A DNA stretch of 64,000 nucleotides from UBA1858 sp965227695. GTDB lineage: Bacteria; Pseudomonadota; Gammaproteobacteria; UBA4575. Location: positions 1,364,001 to 1,428,000 of the forward strand of contig OZ245760.1 in NCBI GenBank assembly GCA_965227695.1, given 5' to 3'. Below the pieces are notes generated by a model. The model saw nothing but the letters and a program-made list of their open reading frames with translations, ran no database searches and was not told the origin of the DNA. The position numbers were made by a program, and so were the translations under genes. This document shows positions 1-8,578 of the stretch, in pieces. Within the stretch, counting starts at the first letter, position 1, and each line of letters begins with the position of its first letter.

Positions 1-202
1 TAGTTATTGTTTAAATGGAAAAAATCGAATAATTAGCTGATGAACAAGTGTGATGTAACTGGACAAGTGTCAATCGTGATACATAAAACGTCTTGTTTGC
101 TTTATTGATAAAACTAATGATGCGTAGAAATTTTATTGATTACTATATAGGCTAAATATTAAGTAATATCCAAACTTATACTATAAGGACTGGAGTTACT
201 GC

Positions 203-898
203 ATGGCTACATCAATACCAGATCTGCCAGCCCAATGGCATAGCCTGAATTTTGAAAATATGTTGGCACAGCCTGCCGCATTTATCTCAATCAGTCAGTG
301 TAACAGTCTATATAAGCCGGAAGGTGCACAAGGTGGCGAAAAACAGTGGGAACGTGGCACACTTGAAAATACAATTAAAGTTGCAAGGGCCTGTCGCAAA
401 GCGAATATGAAATTCTTCTGGATCGGCTATGATGTTTTTCGTGATGATTATCCGATGACGGATCTGGATCGCGCCCAGTATGGAACATGGAACAAGCTTT
501 TTGATTCTGATAACAGGTCCCAGCAATATAAAAAATGGGATGGAGAATTGGTCGACGAACTTAAAGAAATATCAGAACCTCAGGATACCGAATTTTTTGA
601 ATATGCCCATCAAAGTTCTTTCGTTGGGACACCATTAAAGTTGATGCTGGAGCGTGCCGGAATCAAGACACTTGTTTTATGTGGCATTCACCTTGACTGG
701 TGCATAGAAGGGAATGCGCGTGCTGCAAGAGATGAAGGATACATGCCAATCGTGATTGGTGATGCGTGCTCCTGTCAAAATCAGGAAGACGACTTGCCCA
801 CTATTAATAGAATCAACAGGATAGTCTGCCCGGTAATATCTGCCGATCAGGCAGTTAATTATATCCTTGCGGGGCAACAGGAATACAGGGTTGCATAA
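203..898 (+). CDS. Isochorismatase-like cysteine hydrolase family protein
   Basis: 231 residues with the isochorismatase-like fold signature. The nucleophile region reads GIHLDWCIEG with Cys167, followed by NARAARDEGY, as in cysteine hydrolases of this family, which cleave C-N or vinyl-ether bonds of small metabolites. Two triad positions look changed. The N-terminal strand that normally ends in the catalytic Asp (IDMQ) reads ISISQ near residue 30, and the Lys of the usual EKxxxSAF segment aligns with Tyr in FFEYAHQSSF near 134. The Cys is kept, so it may be a variant hydrolase or a binding protein. The ATG start is supported by a GGAG eight bases upstream. It stands alone, with a convergent DsrC-like gene behind it. 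Substrate unknown. Confidence 0.8.
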   Translation: MATSIPDLPAQWHSLNFENMLAQPAAFISISQCNSLYKPEGAQGGEKQWERGTLENTIKVARACRKANMKFFWIGYDVFRDDYPMTDLDRAQYGTWNKLFDSDNRSQQYKKWDGELVDELKEISEPQDTEFFEYAHQSSFVGTPLKLMLERAGIKTLVLCGIHLDWCIEGNARAARDEGYMPIVIGDACSCQNQEDDLPTINRINRIVCPVISADQAVNYILAGQQEYRVA

Positions 899-1018
899 AA
901 CTGAGGATTAACTAAGTGATTCTGATTCATCGAGTAATTCTTGTTAATTTATAAATCAGGAACTATTTATTTTATAGTTTGTCCGTGGAGGCAAGCTTGG
1001 TGGATAAGAAACACTCTT

Positions 1019-1336
1019 TCACATTGCGCTACCGAAACCTTTATCAATAACATCAGGAGGGAGTTCAAGCCCGGACAAAATACAGCCCTGCGTTATTGGT
1101 CCTTTGGGGAACAATGTATACAGATACTTTACTCCACCCTTTGTATTAAACTTCTCTTCAAGAGCGTCATTTAACTCTCTCAGGTTTATATCATATTCGT
1201 TTTTTGAAAAATATTCCTGCAAACTGTGTATCACTTCCCAATGGTCATCGGTTAAATTGAGACTTTCCTGTTCCGCGCGGTGAATTGCTTGTGTTTCAGA
1301 CCAGTCTTTAGGTGCATATGGGAATTGATGTGTCAT
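1019..1336 (-). CDS. DsrC/TusE-family sulfur relay-like protein, single Cys
   Basis: 105 residues with the DsrC/TusE core: LTDDHWEVIHSLQEYF, then KYLYTLFPKGPITQGC. DsrC proteins carry sulfur on a flexible C-terminal arm with two cysteines, one after the GPxxQxC turn and one at the penultimate position. Here only the upstream Cys (Cys85) is present. The arm continues ELPPDVIDKGFGSAM and lacks the terminal Cys that forms the persulfide or trisulfide in true DsrC and that is kept in TusE. It therefore cannot act as a canonical DsrC and may be a regulatory homologue (RspA-type) or have another thiol role. It is convergent with the hydrolase gene. A second single-Cys homologue lies at 29617-29937. 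Confidence 0.85.
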   Translation of the reverse strand: MTHQFPYAPKDWSETQAIHRAEQESLNLTDDHWEVIHSLQEYFSKNEYDINLRELNDALEEKFNTKGGVKYLYTLFPKGPITQGCILSGLELPPDVIDKGFGSAM

Positions 1337-1411
1337 AATTTCTATTAATCTTTGTTGGTTGTGAATTTAAGTCACACTTTTGAGTTTAAAGTGTTTTAAT
1401 CATTATTATGT

Positions 1412-1540
1412 TTAAAAAATATATAGCCAGCCAGCAAACATTACTATGACAAATGCGAAAAATATGAATACTTCCGGCCAGTATTCTCTTGCAAAGCAGA
1501 CCAGGTCAACCCAAAATTTGTTACCAAATATTCTGTTCAT
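1412..1540 (-). CDS. Possible 42-residue single-pass membrane peptide
   Basis: Reading the minus strand from an ATG at 1540 gives 42 codons and a TAA. The product begins MNRIFGNKFWVDLV and ends in a hydrophobic stretch (VFIFFAFVIVMFAGWLYIF) that would make one membrane helix. It fills the gap between the DsrC-like gene and the next minus-strand gene. The only SD candidate is a weak GAG about 12 bases upstream. Amphipathic start plus one helix is typical of small membrane proteins, but an ORF this short can occur by chance. No family recognised. Confidence 0.35.
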   Translation of the reverse strand: MNRIFGNKFWVDLVCFAREYWPEVFIFFAFVIVMFAGWLYIF

Positions 1541-1639
1541 TCTGTTGTATCTCACGATTATGAACGTTATCGTCCATATTGGCGTTATTAAGTTTAACAG
1601 TTAAAACAATTCTCACCCGGAATTGTATAAATAAAGCAA

Positions 1640-1978
1640 TTAACGACTGGAATGATTAGTCAGTTTTGCATCTTTTACATTCACCGCGACGAACTCAATC
1701 TTCTTGTGCTTCGCATTTGGATGTAACTCCTGTTTTGCATGCTCTACCATCGGCTGAAGTTCAATTTCACCATCTTCGAACATTCCTTCTTTTGACTCAA
1801 ACCACCATCTTGACGGTGTGACAGTGTGCGCTTTTAGTTCATTTTCATTGGCGAAACTATTAACAAAATAGTTCGCTTCCCTGTCAATTTTTACCGGGTC
1901 TTTATCAAAAAAACTATTGTTCTTTGCCATATCATTCAAAGCTCTTGATATCTGTTCAATATTGGCAAATTTACTCAA
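1640..1978 (-). CDS. Hypothetical protein, TTG start
   Basis: 112 residues, soluble, no recognised domain. It starts MSKFANIEQISRALNDMAKNN and has a Trp-Trp pair in SRWWFESKEGMFEDGEIELQPM near the middle and a basic tail. The start is TTG, preceded by a near-perfect SD (AAGGAGG, six bases upstream of the TTG), so translation from TTG is well supported. The acidic segment GMFEDGEIELQ recalls the motif LFDDGVIEL in the unknown protein at 56359-56997 and the WSFSVEDSRLF stretch just before it. The two may share a small domain, but the match is short. Function unknown. Confidence 0.7.
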   Translation of the reverse strand: MSKFANIEQISRALNDMAKNNSFFDKDPVKIDREANYFVNSFANENELKAHTVTPSRWWFESKEGMFEDGEIELQPMVEHAKQELHPNAKHKKIEFVAVNVKDAKLTNHSSR

Positions 1979-2226
1979 CTTAGACCTCCTTAGTGGTTTT
2001 GATTATATTTAATTTAATCATCACTAAACTAACATATATCAAATTTATTTAAAGGGGTTAAGAAATTAAGAACGATAATACGATTTATAAGCACAATTTA
2101 TATAAATTTTATAAAATCAACTTTTAGCACTCAATAGCTGTATTAATGAGGAATCATAAGGTGGATTGGAATAATTTAATGAGCGATTTTCGATTGAACA
2201 TCTTTCATTAATTATTATTGACCGGA

Positions 2227-5200
2227 TTAATAAAACCTTTTAAGTGCAGCGACGGTCAATGCAGGTAAAAATGTCAGTGACACAATCGCAGTACCTAACA
2301 ATCCAAACATTACAATCACACCAACACCGCGATAAAGTTCTGTTCCCGCGCCGCCGAGAAAGACCAGCGGTGCGAGACCGAATATGGTGGTCAATGTAGA
2401 CATGGCAATGGGGCGTAATCTTGAGCTGACCGCGCTTTGTACTGCATCAACCGCAGACATACCTTCCTTTTTGTTCATCATGGACTGATGAACAATCAAT
2501 ATCGGGTTATTGACAACTGTGCCCATAAGGATAAGAAACCCAATCATGGTTATCATGTCAAATGACATGGCAAATGAATTGAATCCGGCCAATGAAATTA
2601 TTGTTGAAATATTATCAAATAGCCAAAATCCAAATATGCCACCTGCGATACCCAGAGGAATTGAAGTCATAATCAGTAATGGCAGGCCCCAGTGTGAAAA
2701 TATTGCAACTAGTAATAAGTAAATAATTGCGATGGCGATAATATAATTGGAGGTCAATGCATTTTTAGTCGCTTCAAGCTGGTCACTTGCACCTGTAATA
2801 TTGATCTGGGTATTGGATGATATCTGTCCCTGGTTTCTCAAATATGCAACGATTTCTTTCTTTACAATATCAACACCGGTTTCAAGGGCAATATCATCAG
2901 GGGGGATTACATTGAGCGTAATTGTACGTTGACTGTTGAGTCTGCGTATGACGTTGGTATCTACAGTTTCTTCAATCATGGCGATTGCAGACAGTGGTAA
3001 GACTGTATCAACCGGTGTATAGATGGGTATTTTGTACAGGCTATCGAGCTTAGATATGTTGTCATGTTCGCCATGCATAAAAATATCAATTTTATCGTCT
3101 TGCAGGAAAAATTCATCGATAAAGGCACCATCCGTGAGAGTGGATACAGTTAACCCTAAAGATTGCGCGTCCATGCCTACTTCGGTTGCACGTTCCCATT
3201 TTGGTAGTACTCTGACCAATGGTTGTGACAGTGACAATGTTGAAGGCTCCGCCCGAATGCGCGGAGAAGTAAATACTTGCTGCGCTCTCTCATAAGCCGC
3301 CAGCGCCGCCTCATATATTGCATTCAAATCCGGTCCGGAAATATCAAGATTGATACTGCGTGTCCCACCGGAGTTACTCGTGATAATCGACCCACGTGTA
3401 ACAAATGCCCGCATCCCTGGGTATTGCTCATACTTCTCTTCAATTGAGCGCATTAGTGCCTTAATGTGCTTTGCATCTTTTGGCTGACTGATAATTCTTA
3501 TTGTTTGAGGGTCAATGCTCACGTTCAGGTAGGCAATTGCAGGAACTTTTGTTTTGCCTGTATCATATTCCTCAGGTGAATGGTTTAGATAAGGTAAGAA
3601 ATAATTTTGTATTTCGTCACCAATTTTACTCATTGTTGTCAGGTTGTAACCCGGTGGAGATGATAGTGAGGCAAAGGTTTTGGGCTCTTCACCTTCTGGT
3701 AAATATTCTGCAGGAGGGGTTAAGCCTGACAGAATTAATATTGCAATCAATGGTACCAGAGTGATTGCTGCCTGCCTGCGTGTTTTGGTCTTTGTGACAG
3801 CATTAATCAACCTTACACTGCGCTTCAATAGGGGCTCTTTGTGATCTTTATGCGCACTCACTTCCTTGTTGGATTTGAATTGAGCCATTAATGTAGGGAT
3901 GACCATAATGGCAACAAGCATAGATGCCAATATACTCGCAGAAATGGCAATTGCTATGTCTGAATACAATTGGCCCGCTTCCTCTGAGATGAAGATAATT
4001 GGCACGAAAACTAAAATTGTAGTCAGGGTAGAGGCTAAAACTGCCGGCCAAACCTGTTGTACACCCTCAATGGAAGCCTTAAAACTTTTCAGTCCACGCT
4101 TTCTTTGCTGCTCAATACTTTCCAGAACAACTATACCGTTATCAAGTGTCATACCAATTGCAAATGCAATTCCGGCAAGTGAAATGACATTAATTGTACG
4201 TTCAGTGACTAATAGGCCGATAAAAGCAGCAATCGTGCAAATAGGGATGCCTATAATACCTGCCATAGTGGTTTTGTATGAACGTAAAAATATATACATA
4301 ACCAAACTCGCCAACAGGGCACCCAGCAACAGATTTGTCCACACATTTTTTATTGATGACGCCACATAACCGACATCATCCGCGATTAATCGCATATGCA
4401 TACCTTTCGGGTGCAGCATTTCCTGATTGATCTGCGGTAATAATTTTAATAACTCATCCTTGATTTCAATCACGTTAGAGCCAGCCTGACGACGTACAGA
4501 CAAACCTATGACGGGCTTTCCATCGGTATACGCGAGTCGGTCAATATCAAAATGATGAAGCCGAACCTGCGCGATATCGCGCAACCTTGTAATCGCATCG
4601 CCACGCTTATTGATAATCAGGTTGCGTAACTCTTCGAGGTCCGAGAATCTTCCAACCGTTCGAATAAGATAACGACGTTTTCCAGATTCGACTTCACCGC
4701 CTGATACATCGCGATTACGCGCTACAATAGCGTTTTTGACCTGGTCAATCGTTATATTTTTTTCAGACAGGCGAACGGTGTCGAGCATGATTTGAATCTG
4801 CCTTTCTGCACCACCATATACATTGACCAGTGAAACACCTGCAACAGTCTCCATGCGTGTTCGCACATGATCATCTATGTAATCCTGCATATTTATGATA
4901 TTCAGATTCTCTTGATTATCCTCAAGCGGGGATATGCGAAAGAACATAAATGAATTACTGGAGAATGACGTGGCGTAGATACGGGGTTCATCGACATTAA
5001 TCGGGTAAGAAGGCACCTGTAACAGGGCATTGCTGATATGAATTAATGTTTCGTTGAGATCAATTCCGAATGGAAATTCCAGTTCAATACTTGCCTGACC
5101 AAATGATGCAGAAGAAATGATTCTTTGCAGATTGGGAACGCTTCTGAGATATTCTTCCTGCTCTATAATGATTTCTTTTTCAATGTCCTGTGGTGTGGCG

Positions 5201-5352
5201 CCCGGCCAGGCTGTTCGAATTGTTACTGTGCGGACTTCTAAATCTGGGATCATCTGGACCGGAATGCGTAGTGCCGCGACCACACCCAAAATGCATATAA
5301 TCAGGACAACAACTGTTGTAAGCGTGCCACGCTGAACGATTTTATCGAACAT
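2227..5352 (-). CDS. RND-family efflux transporter, inner-membrane permease
   Basis: 1041 residues, full length for an AcrB/MexF-type proton-driven pump. It starts MFDKIVQRGTLTTVVVLII (TM1), followed by the porter domain (VRTVTIRTAWPGATPQDIE). The TM4 region reads GIAFAIGMTLDNGIVVLES and the second half contains TM8-12 (MSTLTTIFGLAPLVF). The TM4 proton-relay pair, usually Asp-Asp in AcrB, reads Asp-Asn here, so only one acid is kept at that site. The gene follows its adaptor with a 15-base gap, so the two form an operon read leftward. No outer-membrane channel is adjacent; the pump probably uses a TolC encoded elsewhere. Substrate cannot be read from the sequence. Confidence 0.93.
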   Translation of the reverse strand: MFDKIVQRGTLTTVVVLIICILGVVAALRIPVQMIPDLEVRTVTIRTAWPGATPQDIEKEIIIEQEEYLRSVPNLQRIISSASFGQASIELEFPFGIDLNETLIHISNALLQVPSYPINVDEPRIYATSFSSNSFMFFRISPLEDNQENLNIINMQDYIDDHVRTRMETVAGVSLVNVYGGAERQIQIMLDTVRLSEKNITIDQVKNAIVARNRDVSGGEVESGKRRYLIRTVGRFSDLEELRNLIINKRGDAITRLRDIAQVRLHHFDIDRLAYTDGKPVIGLSVRRQAGSNVIEIKDELLKLLPQINQEMLHPKGMHMRLIADDVGYVASSIKNVWTNLLLGALLASLVMYIFLRSYKTTMAGIIGIPICTIAAFIGLLVTERTINVISLAGIAFAIGMTLDNGIVVLESIEQQRKRGLKSFKASIEGVQQVWPAVLASTLTTILVFVPIIFISEEAGQLYSDIAIAISASILASMLVAIMVIPTLMAQFKSNKEVSAHKDHKEPLLKRSVRLINAVTKTKTRRQAAITLVPLIAILILSGLTPPAEYLPEGEEPKTFASLSSPPGYNLTTMSKIGDEIQNYFLPYLNHSPEEYDTGKTKVPAIAYLNVSIDPQTIRIISQPKDAKHIKALMRSIEEKYEQYPGMRAFVTRGSIITSNSGGTRSINLDISGPDLNAIYEAALAAYERAQQVFTSPRIRAEPSTLSLSQPLVRVLPKWERATEVGMDAQSLGLTVSTLTDGAFIDEFFLQDDKIDIFMHGEHDNISKLDSLYKIPIYTPVDTVLPLSAIAMIEETVDTNVIRRLNSQRTITLNVIPPDDIALETGVDIVKKEIVAYLRNQGQISSNTQINITGASDQLEATKNALTSNYIIAIAIIYLLLVAIFSHWGLPLLIMTSIPLGIAGGIFGFWLFDNISTIISLAGFNSFAMSFDMITMIGFLILMGTVVNNPILIVHQSMMNKKEGMSAVDAVQSAVSSRLRPIAMSTLTTIFGLAPLVFLGGAGTELYRGVGVIVMFGLLGTAIVSLTFLPALTVAALKRFY

Positions 5353-5367
5353 AAATTTTTTTAAATG

Positions 5368-6465
5368 CTAGTTGCTAGTGTTGAAATCCCGGATTCTTAC
5401 CGCTTGACCGTCCTGGAGGGATTCATTGCCTCTTATAACCAATTTATCTCCGGCACGAAGTCCTTGTTTAACAGTTACCATGTCTTCAAATCTTTCGCCA
5501 AGCTCTATGATCTGTCGTGTAACTTTATTATCTTTTACTGTCCATACTTGAGTTGCGCCATCAGGATGACGGATTACCGCATCCTGTGGAATAGCAATTT
5601 GTGGTTCGTTGCCGGATAAATTAATCAAGCCCCTGACAGACATGCCAGGCATCACTTTTAGAGCGTTTTGGTCGATAGGCACATGTATAATGAAGGTTCT
5701 TTCATATGTGTTACTTTCATGTATGATGGACTGGATTACTCCAGAAAAAGTTCTGTCCGGATTCACATCTGATGACACAACGATGCGCTGGTTTTTATAT
5801 ACTTTTGGGTAAATTTTCTGGTCAACACGAAATTCTGCACGTAACTGTTCCAGCGAAATTAATTCCAGTACCGGTTCGCCCGGTGTTATCCATTCACCCA
5901 CTTCCCTGAATTTCATGCTAACCATACCTGAAAAAGGTGCATGAATTTCATAACGCTGCAGAATAGCGCGCTGTTTCTTTTCTTCTGCGTTGTGCCTGTC
6001 AAGTGATGCTTGTTTAATCATGACTTCAGCCAGCAAAAGATCAAACTCATTATCAGAAATAAGTGAGTTTTGTTTAAGCGATTTTGCATTTTCTAATCTG
6101 CGTTTTGCATCATCCAATTCGTGTTTTGCCTGGATGCTTGCCTGATGTGCCGCATCAACAGACAATTGCTGAAGTTCGCTGTCAAGGGACACAAGAATAT
6201 TATTTTTGCTTACGTGATCACCTTCTTTATAGTGCAGCGTCTTTGCCAGGCCACTAATCTGACTGGAGATGCGCGATACGCGTGTCGAGTTGACCGTGCC
6301 TGTCAGAATTGAATGATTATTTATTTTGCTTTCGGTGACGATTGTAGTTGTTACAATTGGGGAGTGACTGTGTTCACCCGCAAATAACATACTGGTTGTA
6401 AGGCTGTTAATTACTAAATAAATTAGTGCAAAATGTATGTGGCGCGGCAGGAATTTGATATTCAT
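5368..6465 (-). CDS. RND efflux periplasmic adaptor subunit (HlyD/MFP family)
   Basis: 365 residues. An N-terminal hydrophobic segment (FALIYLVINSLTTSMLFAG) serves as signal or anchor, then GEHSHSP begins the mature part. The lipoyl halves are seen as LHYKEGDHVSKNNILVSLD and YEIHAPFSGMVSMKFREVGEWI, separated by a charged helical hairpin (residues about 100-165). Beta-barrel and membrane-proximal domains follow (VMPGMSVRGLI, GLRAGDKLVIRG). This protein links the RND permease to an outer-membrane channel. It is the first gene of a two-gene operon with the permease just downstream. The short His pair near the mature N-terminus hints at metals but does not prove it. Confidence 0.92.
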   Translation of the reverse strand: MNIKFLPRHIHFALIYLVINSLTTSMLFAGEHSHSPIVTTTIVTESKINNHSILTGTVNSTRVSRISSQISGLAKTLHYKEGDHVSKNNILVSLDSELQQLSVDAAHQASIQAKHELDDAKRRLENAKSLKQNSLISDNEFDLLLAEVMIKQASLDRHNAEEKKQRAILQRYEIHAPFSGMVSMKFREVGEWITPGEPVLELISLEQLRAEFRVDQKIYPKVYKNQRIVVSSDVNPDRTFSGVIQSIIHESNTYERTFIIHVPIDQNALKVMPGMSVRGLINLSGNEPQIAIPQDAVIRHPDGATQVWTVKDNKVTRQIIELGERFEDMVTVKQGLRAGDKLVIRGNESLQDGQAVRIRDFNTSN

Positions 6466-6717
6466 TGTTCGATAAAATTGAACCTCGTGCTTTTTTATTG
6501 ATAAAAACTAGCCATCACTTTACACAGATAGCAGCTTTAATACTACTGATTGACTGATTCCTTGTGTGTGAATTACATGAATTTAGCTTGAATATATTTC
6601 AAAGACTGTAATGTGGGTGCGATTGCACCAGAGAAGTTGATGTACAACACAAACGATCAGTTTAAGAATGTTATTTAAAATCTCAAGAGGATTTCCGGCA
6701 GTGATTTATTACCATTT

Positions 6718-7350
6718 TTACTTGAGTTTAAATACGCAATAAATAAATGACTGCTCTTTTCCATCAGGCGTAGTATGTATTTCTTGTATCTGTTTCAGCA
6801 GAATAAACGGCGTGCCAAGGATAGAAGTCAGATCGTTAGCATTATATCGTATTACCGGCAGGCCACTACATTGCGCTGGTCCCTGTGGTGAAAAAGTTGC
6901 CAGTATCACATGTCCGCCAGGTTTCACTGCATGTAATACCGTATTGACGTATGTCTGTCGGTCTTTATTGCTGATAAGAAAGTGAAATGTAGCGCGATCA
7001 TGCCAGACATCATATTTGTTGGCTGGTGCATGATAATCCAAAATACTGGATTCAATCCATGTGACGGCCCCGGCTTTTTCGCCAAGCCGCGCCTTTGAAA
7101 TCTCGAGTGCTTTAGCGGATATATCCAGTACCGTGATGTTCGTGTAGTGATGTTCGATTAAATCATCAACCAGTGTCGAACTACCGCCGCCAACATCGAC
7201 TATCGCACCGGTTTGGATAGGCTGGACTTGTTGTATTAAGCGAGTAGAAAGGGTGGCGCATTCCTGAAACCAGCTGGCTTTAGTGTGCGGTTTTTGTTGG
7301 TACACTTGTTCCCAATGTTCTTTTGTTACCATATTTAAGTTGAGGTCCAT
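6718..7350 (-). CDS. Class I SAM-dependent methyltransferase
   Basis: 210 residues of the Rossmann-type methyltransferase fold. Motif I is AIVDVGGGSSTLVDDLI, the acidic end of strand 2 is ITVLDISAKALEISKARLG, and motif IV is YDVWHDRATFHFL. The opening EHWEQVYQQKPHTKASWFQ is typical of small-molecule methyltransferases related to the UbiE/Tehb group. Two starts are possible, ATG at 7350 and an in-frame ATG six codons later; neither has a well-spaced SD. It is a single minus-strand gene with about 250 untranslated bases before the efflux operon. Substrate unknown. Confidence 0.85.
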   Translation of the reverse strand: MDLNLNMVTKEHWEQVYQQKPHTKASWFQECATLSTRLIQQVQPIQTGAIVDVGGGSSTLVDDLIEHHYTNITVLDISAKALEISKARLGEKAGAVTWIESSILDYHAPANKYDVWHDRATFHFLISNKDRQTYVNTVLHAVKPGGHVILATFSPQGPAQCSGLPVIRYNANDLTSILGTPFILLKQIQEIHTTPDGKEQSFIYCVFKLK

Positions 7351-7728
7351 CCTTTTCTAACAACCAGTCATGTCGGTGGTTACAACATTCAAGGCATAAA
7401 TATCGGACTATAAATACTGGGTCACGAGAAGTCGGTGATTAGGCTTGGAATAGGGTGATATCCTGTGGGAACTCCCGAAATGCCGTATTTTGGTCCGCAA
7501 TATAATATTAATATTGCCTGCCATAAAAGTTGTGATCATGTTATTTGATAGCGAACATATATGACTTTATTTTTTCGTCGTATCCCATAGGTATGCTGAG
7601 ATCGGTGTAACAGATTCTGTTTGCATATTAACCTAACCCTGATACAATGTTCAATAGATCAATTGAATACTTGAATTAATCGGATTCTTAAGATCTTTCT
7701 AATATGCTAATCGAGGGGGTATCCTATA
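7351..7728. other. Intergenic region without recognised gene
   Basis: 378 AT-rich bases between divergent genes (methyltransferase leftward, small membrane protein rightward). It must hold both promoters. I see no convincing hairpin, repeat or additional ORF. The only clear signal is the GAGGGGG SD at 7713-7719 for the rightward GTG start. Confidence 0.5.
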
Positions 7729-7995
7729 GTGACTAACAAGAGATTAGGCTATGTATCATTGTTGTTGAGTGCGGTTTTATTGTCATTGTCAGCTTTTATA
7801 TATTTAAGCTATGCGCCTGATAACCTCATGTTCCGGGAATTCGGATGCCTCTCTGCGCTGTGTCTCACAAGAGCCGATGCGTTCTGTTCTGGATTTATTC
7901 TGGGTTTTGTCAGTCTTGGCTTTGCAGTCGTGCTTCTTTGGGAAGATGCTGTTAGGTATGGCAAACAATTGATGAAGTCGAATAATAACGATTAA
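7729..7995 (+). CDS. Small two-helix membrane protein, unknown function
   Basis: 88 residues. The first helix is about residues 8-28 (YVSLLLSAVLLSLSAFIYL). A short loop with two cysteines (FGCLSALCLTRADAFCSG) follows, then a second helix at about 54-72 and a basic tail. The start is GTG with a GAGGGGG SD nine bases upstream, which fixes the start. Stand-alone gene, divergent from the methyltransferase. Cys in the extracytoplasmic loop could form a disulfide. No family recognised. Confidence 0.65.
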   Translation: MTNKRLGYVSLLLSAVLLSLSAFIYLSYAPDNLMFREFGCLSALCLTRADAFCSGFILGFVSLGFAVVLLWEDAVRYGKQLMKSNNND

Positions 7996-8139
7996 TAGCA
8001 TCCAAATATAAAGGCTGATAGGCGGATAGGTTTCTACTGTACTGTGTCTTATCTGATGGGGATGAATTTAAGAGCAGATAGAACAAGTCATTGTAATATT
8101 GATTTAATATAGCAACGTCCCTACAAAAGAAAGTCGTCT

Positions 8140-8475
8140 CTAAATTTTGATGCTGGAGTTAAAAGGATCAATATATTCGGTGTCAAATATATGCTCTGTT
8201 TCAAATTCAATCAGTTGTCCTTTTTTGAGATCGCTTATTATTGTTGAATTCTCCTCCAGTTGACCCAGATATTTATCATCCTGCACCAGGAGAATTTCGA
8301 CCCACAAATATTCAAGATGTTTGTTAACGTCAGCCGGTTGATTTACGTGAAACCCAAGAAGTATTTTGCTGCCTTTTTCCAATTTTTCAAGAATGTCATC
8401 CGAGAGCTCATGCTCTTGCGTCCGGGGTTTATAATGATGTTCCTGATTATTTAACAATTGCCATTTGTGATTCAT
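8140..8475 (-). CDS. DUF2314-like hypothetical protein
   Basis: 111 residues, soluble. The second half, EYLWVEILLVQDDKYLGQL followed by LKKGQLIEFETEHIFD, follows the pattern of DUF2314-type domains (an acidic-Trp-Val-Glu strand, then a Gly-Leu turn and a Gly-x-x-Val/Ile-x-Phe strand). The N-terminal 45 residues are polar. The assignment rests on pattern memory only. ATG start at 8475. The next gene in the same direction starts 1.7 kb upstream on the minus strand, so it is probably a single-gene unit. Role unknown. Confidence 0.6.
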   Translation of the reverse strand: MNHKWQLLNNQEHHYKPRTQEHELSDDILEKLEKGSKILLGFHVNQPADVNKHLEYLWVEILLVQDDKYLGQLEENSTIISDLKKGQLIEFETEHIFDTEYIDPFNSSIKI

Positions 8476-8578
8476 AGATAGTTGTCTGAAATTAATTACT
8501 TGAGCGAGGCATCAGCTTCGGGTTGCGCAATGAAATAAATGCTCCCTAAAAGCATTATAATAGCGCAAACCGCTTATA

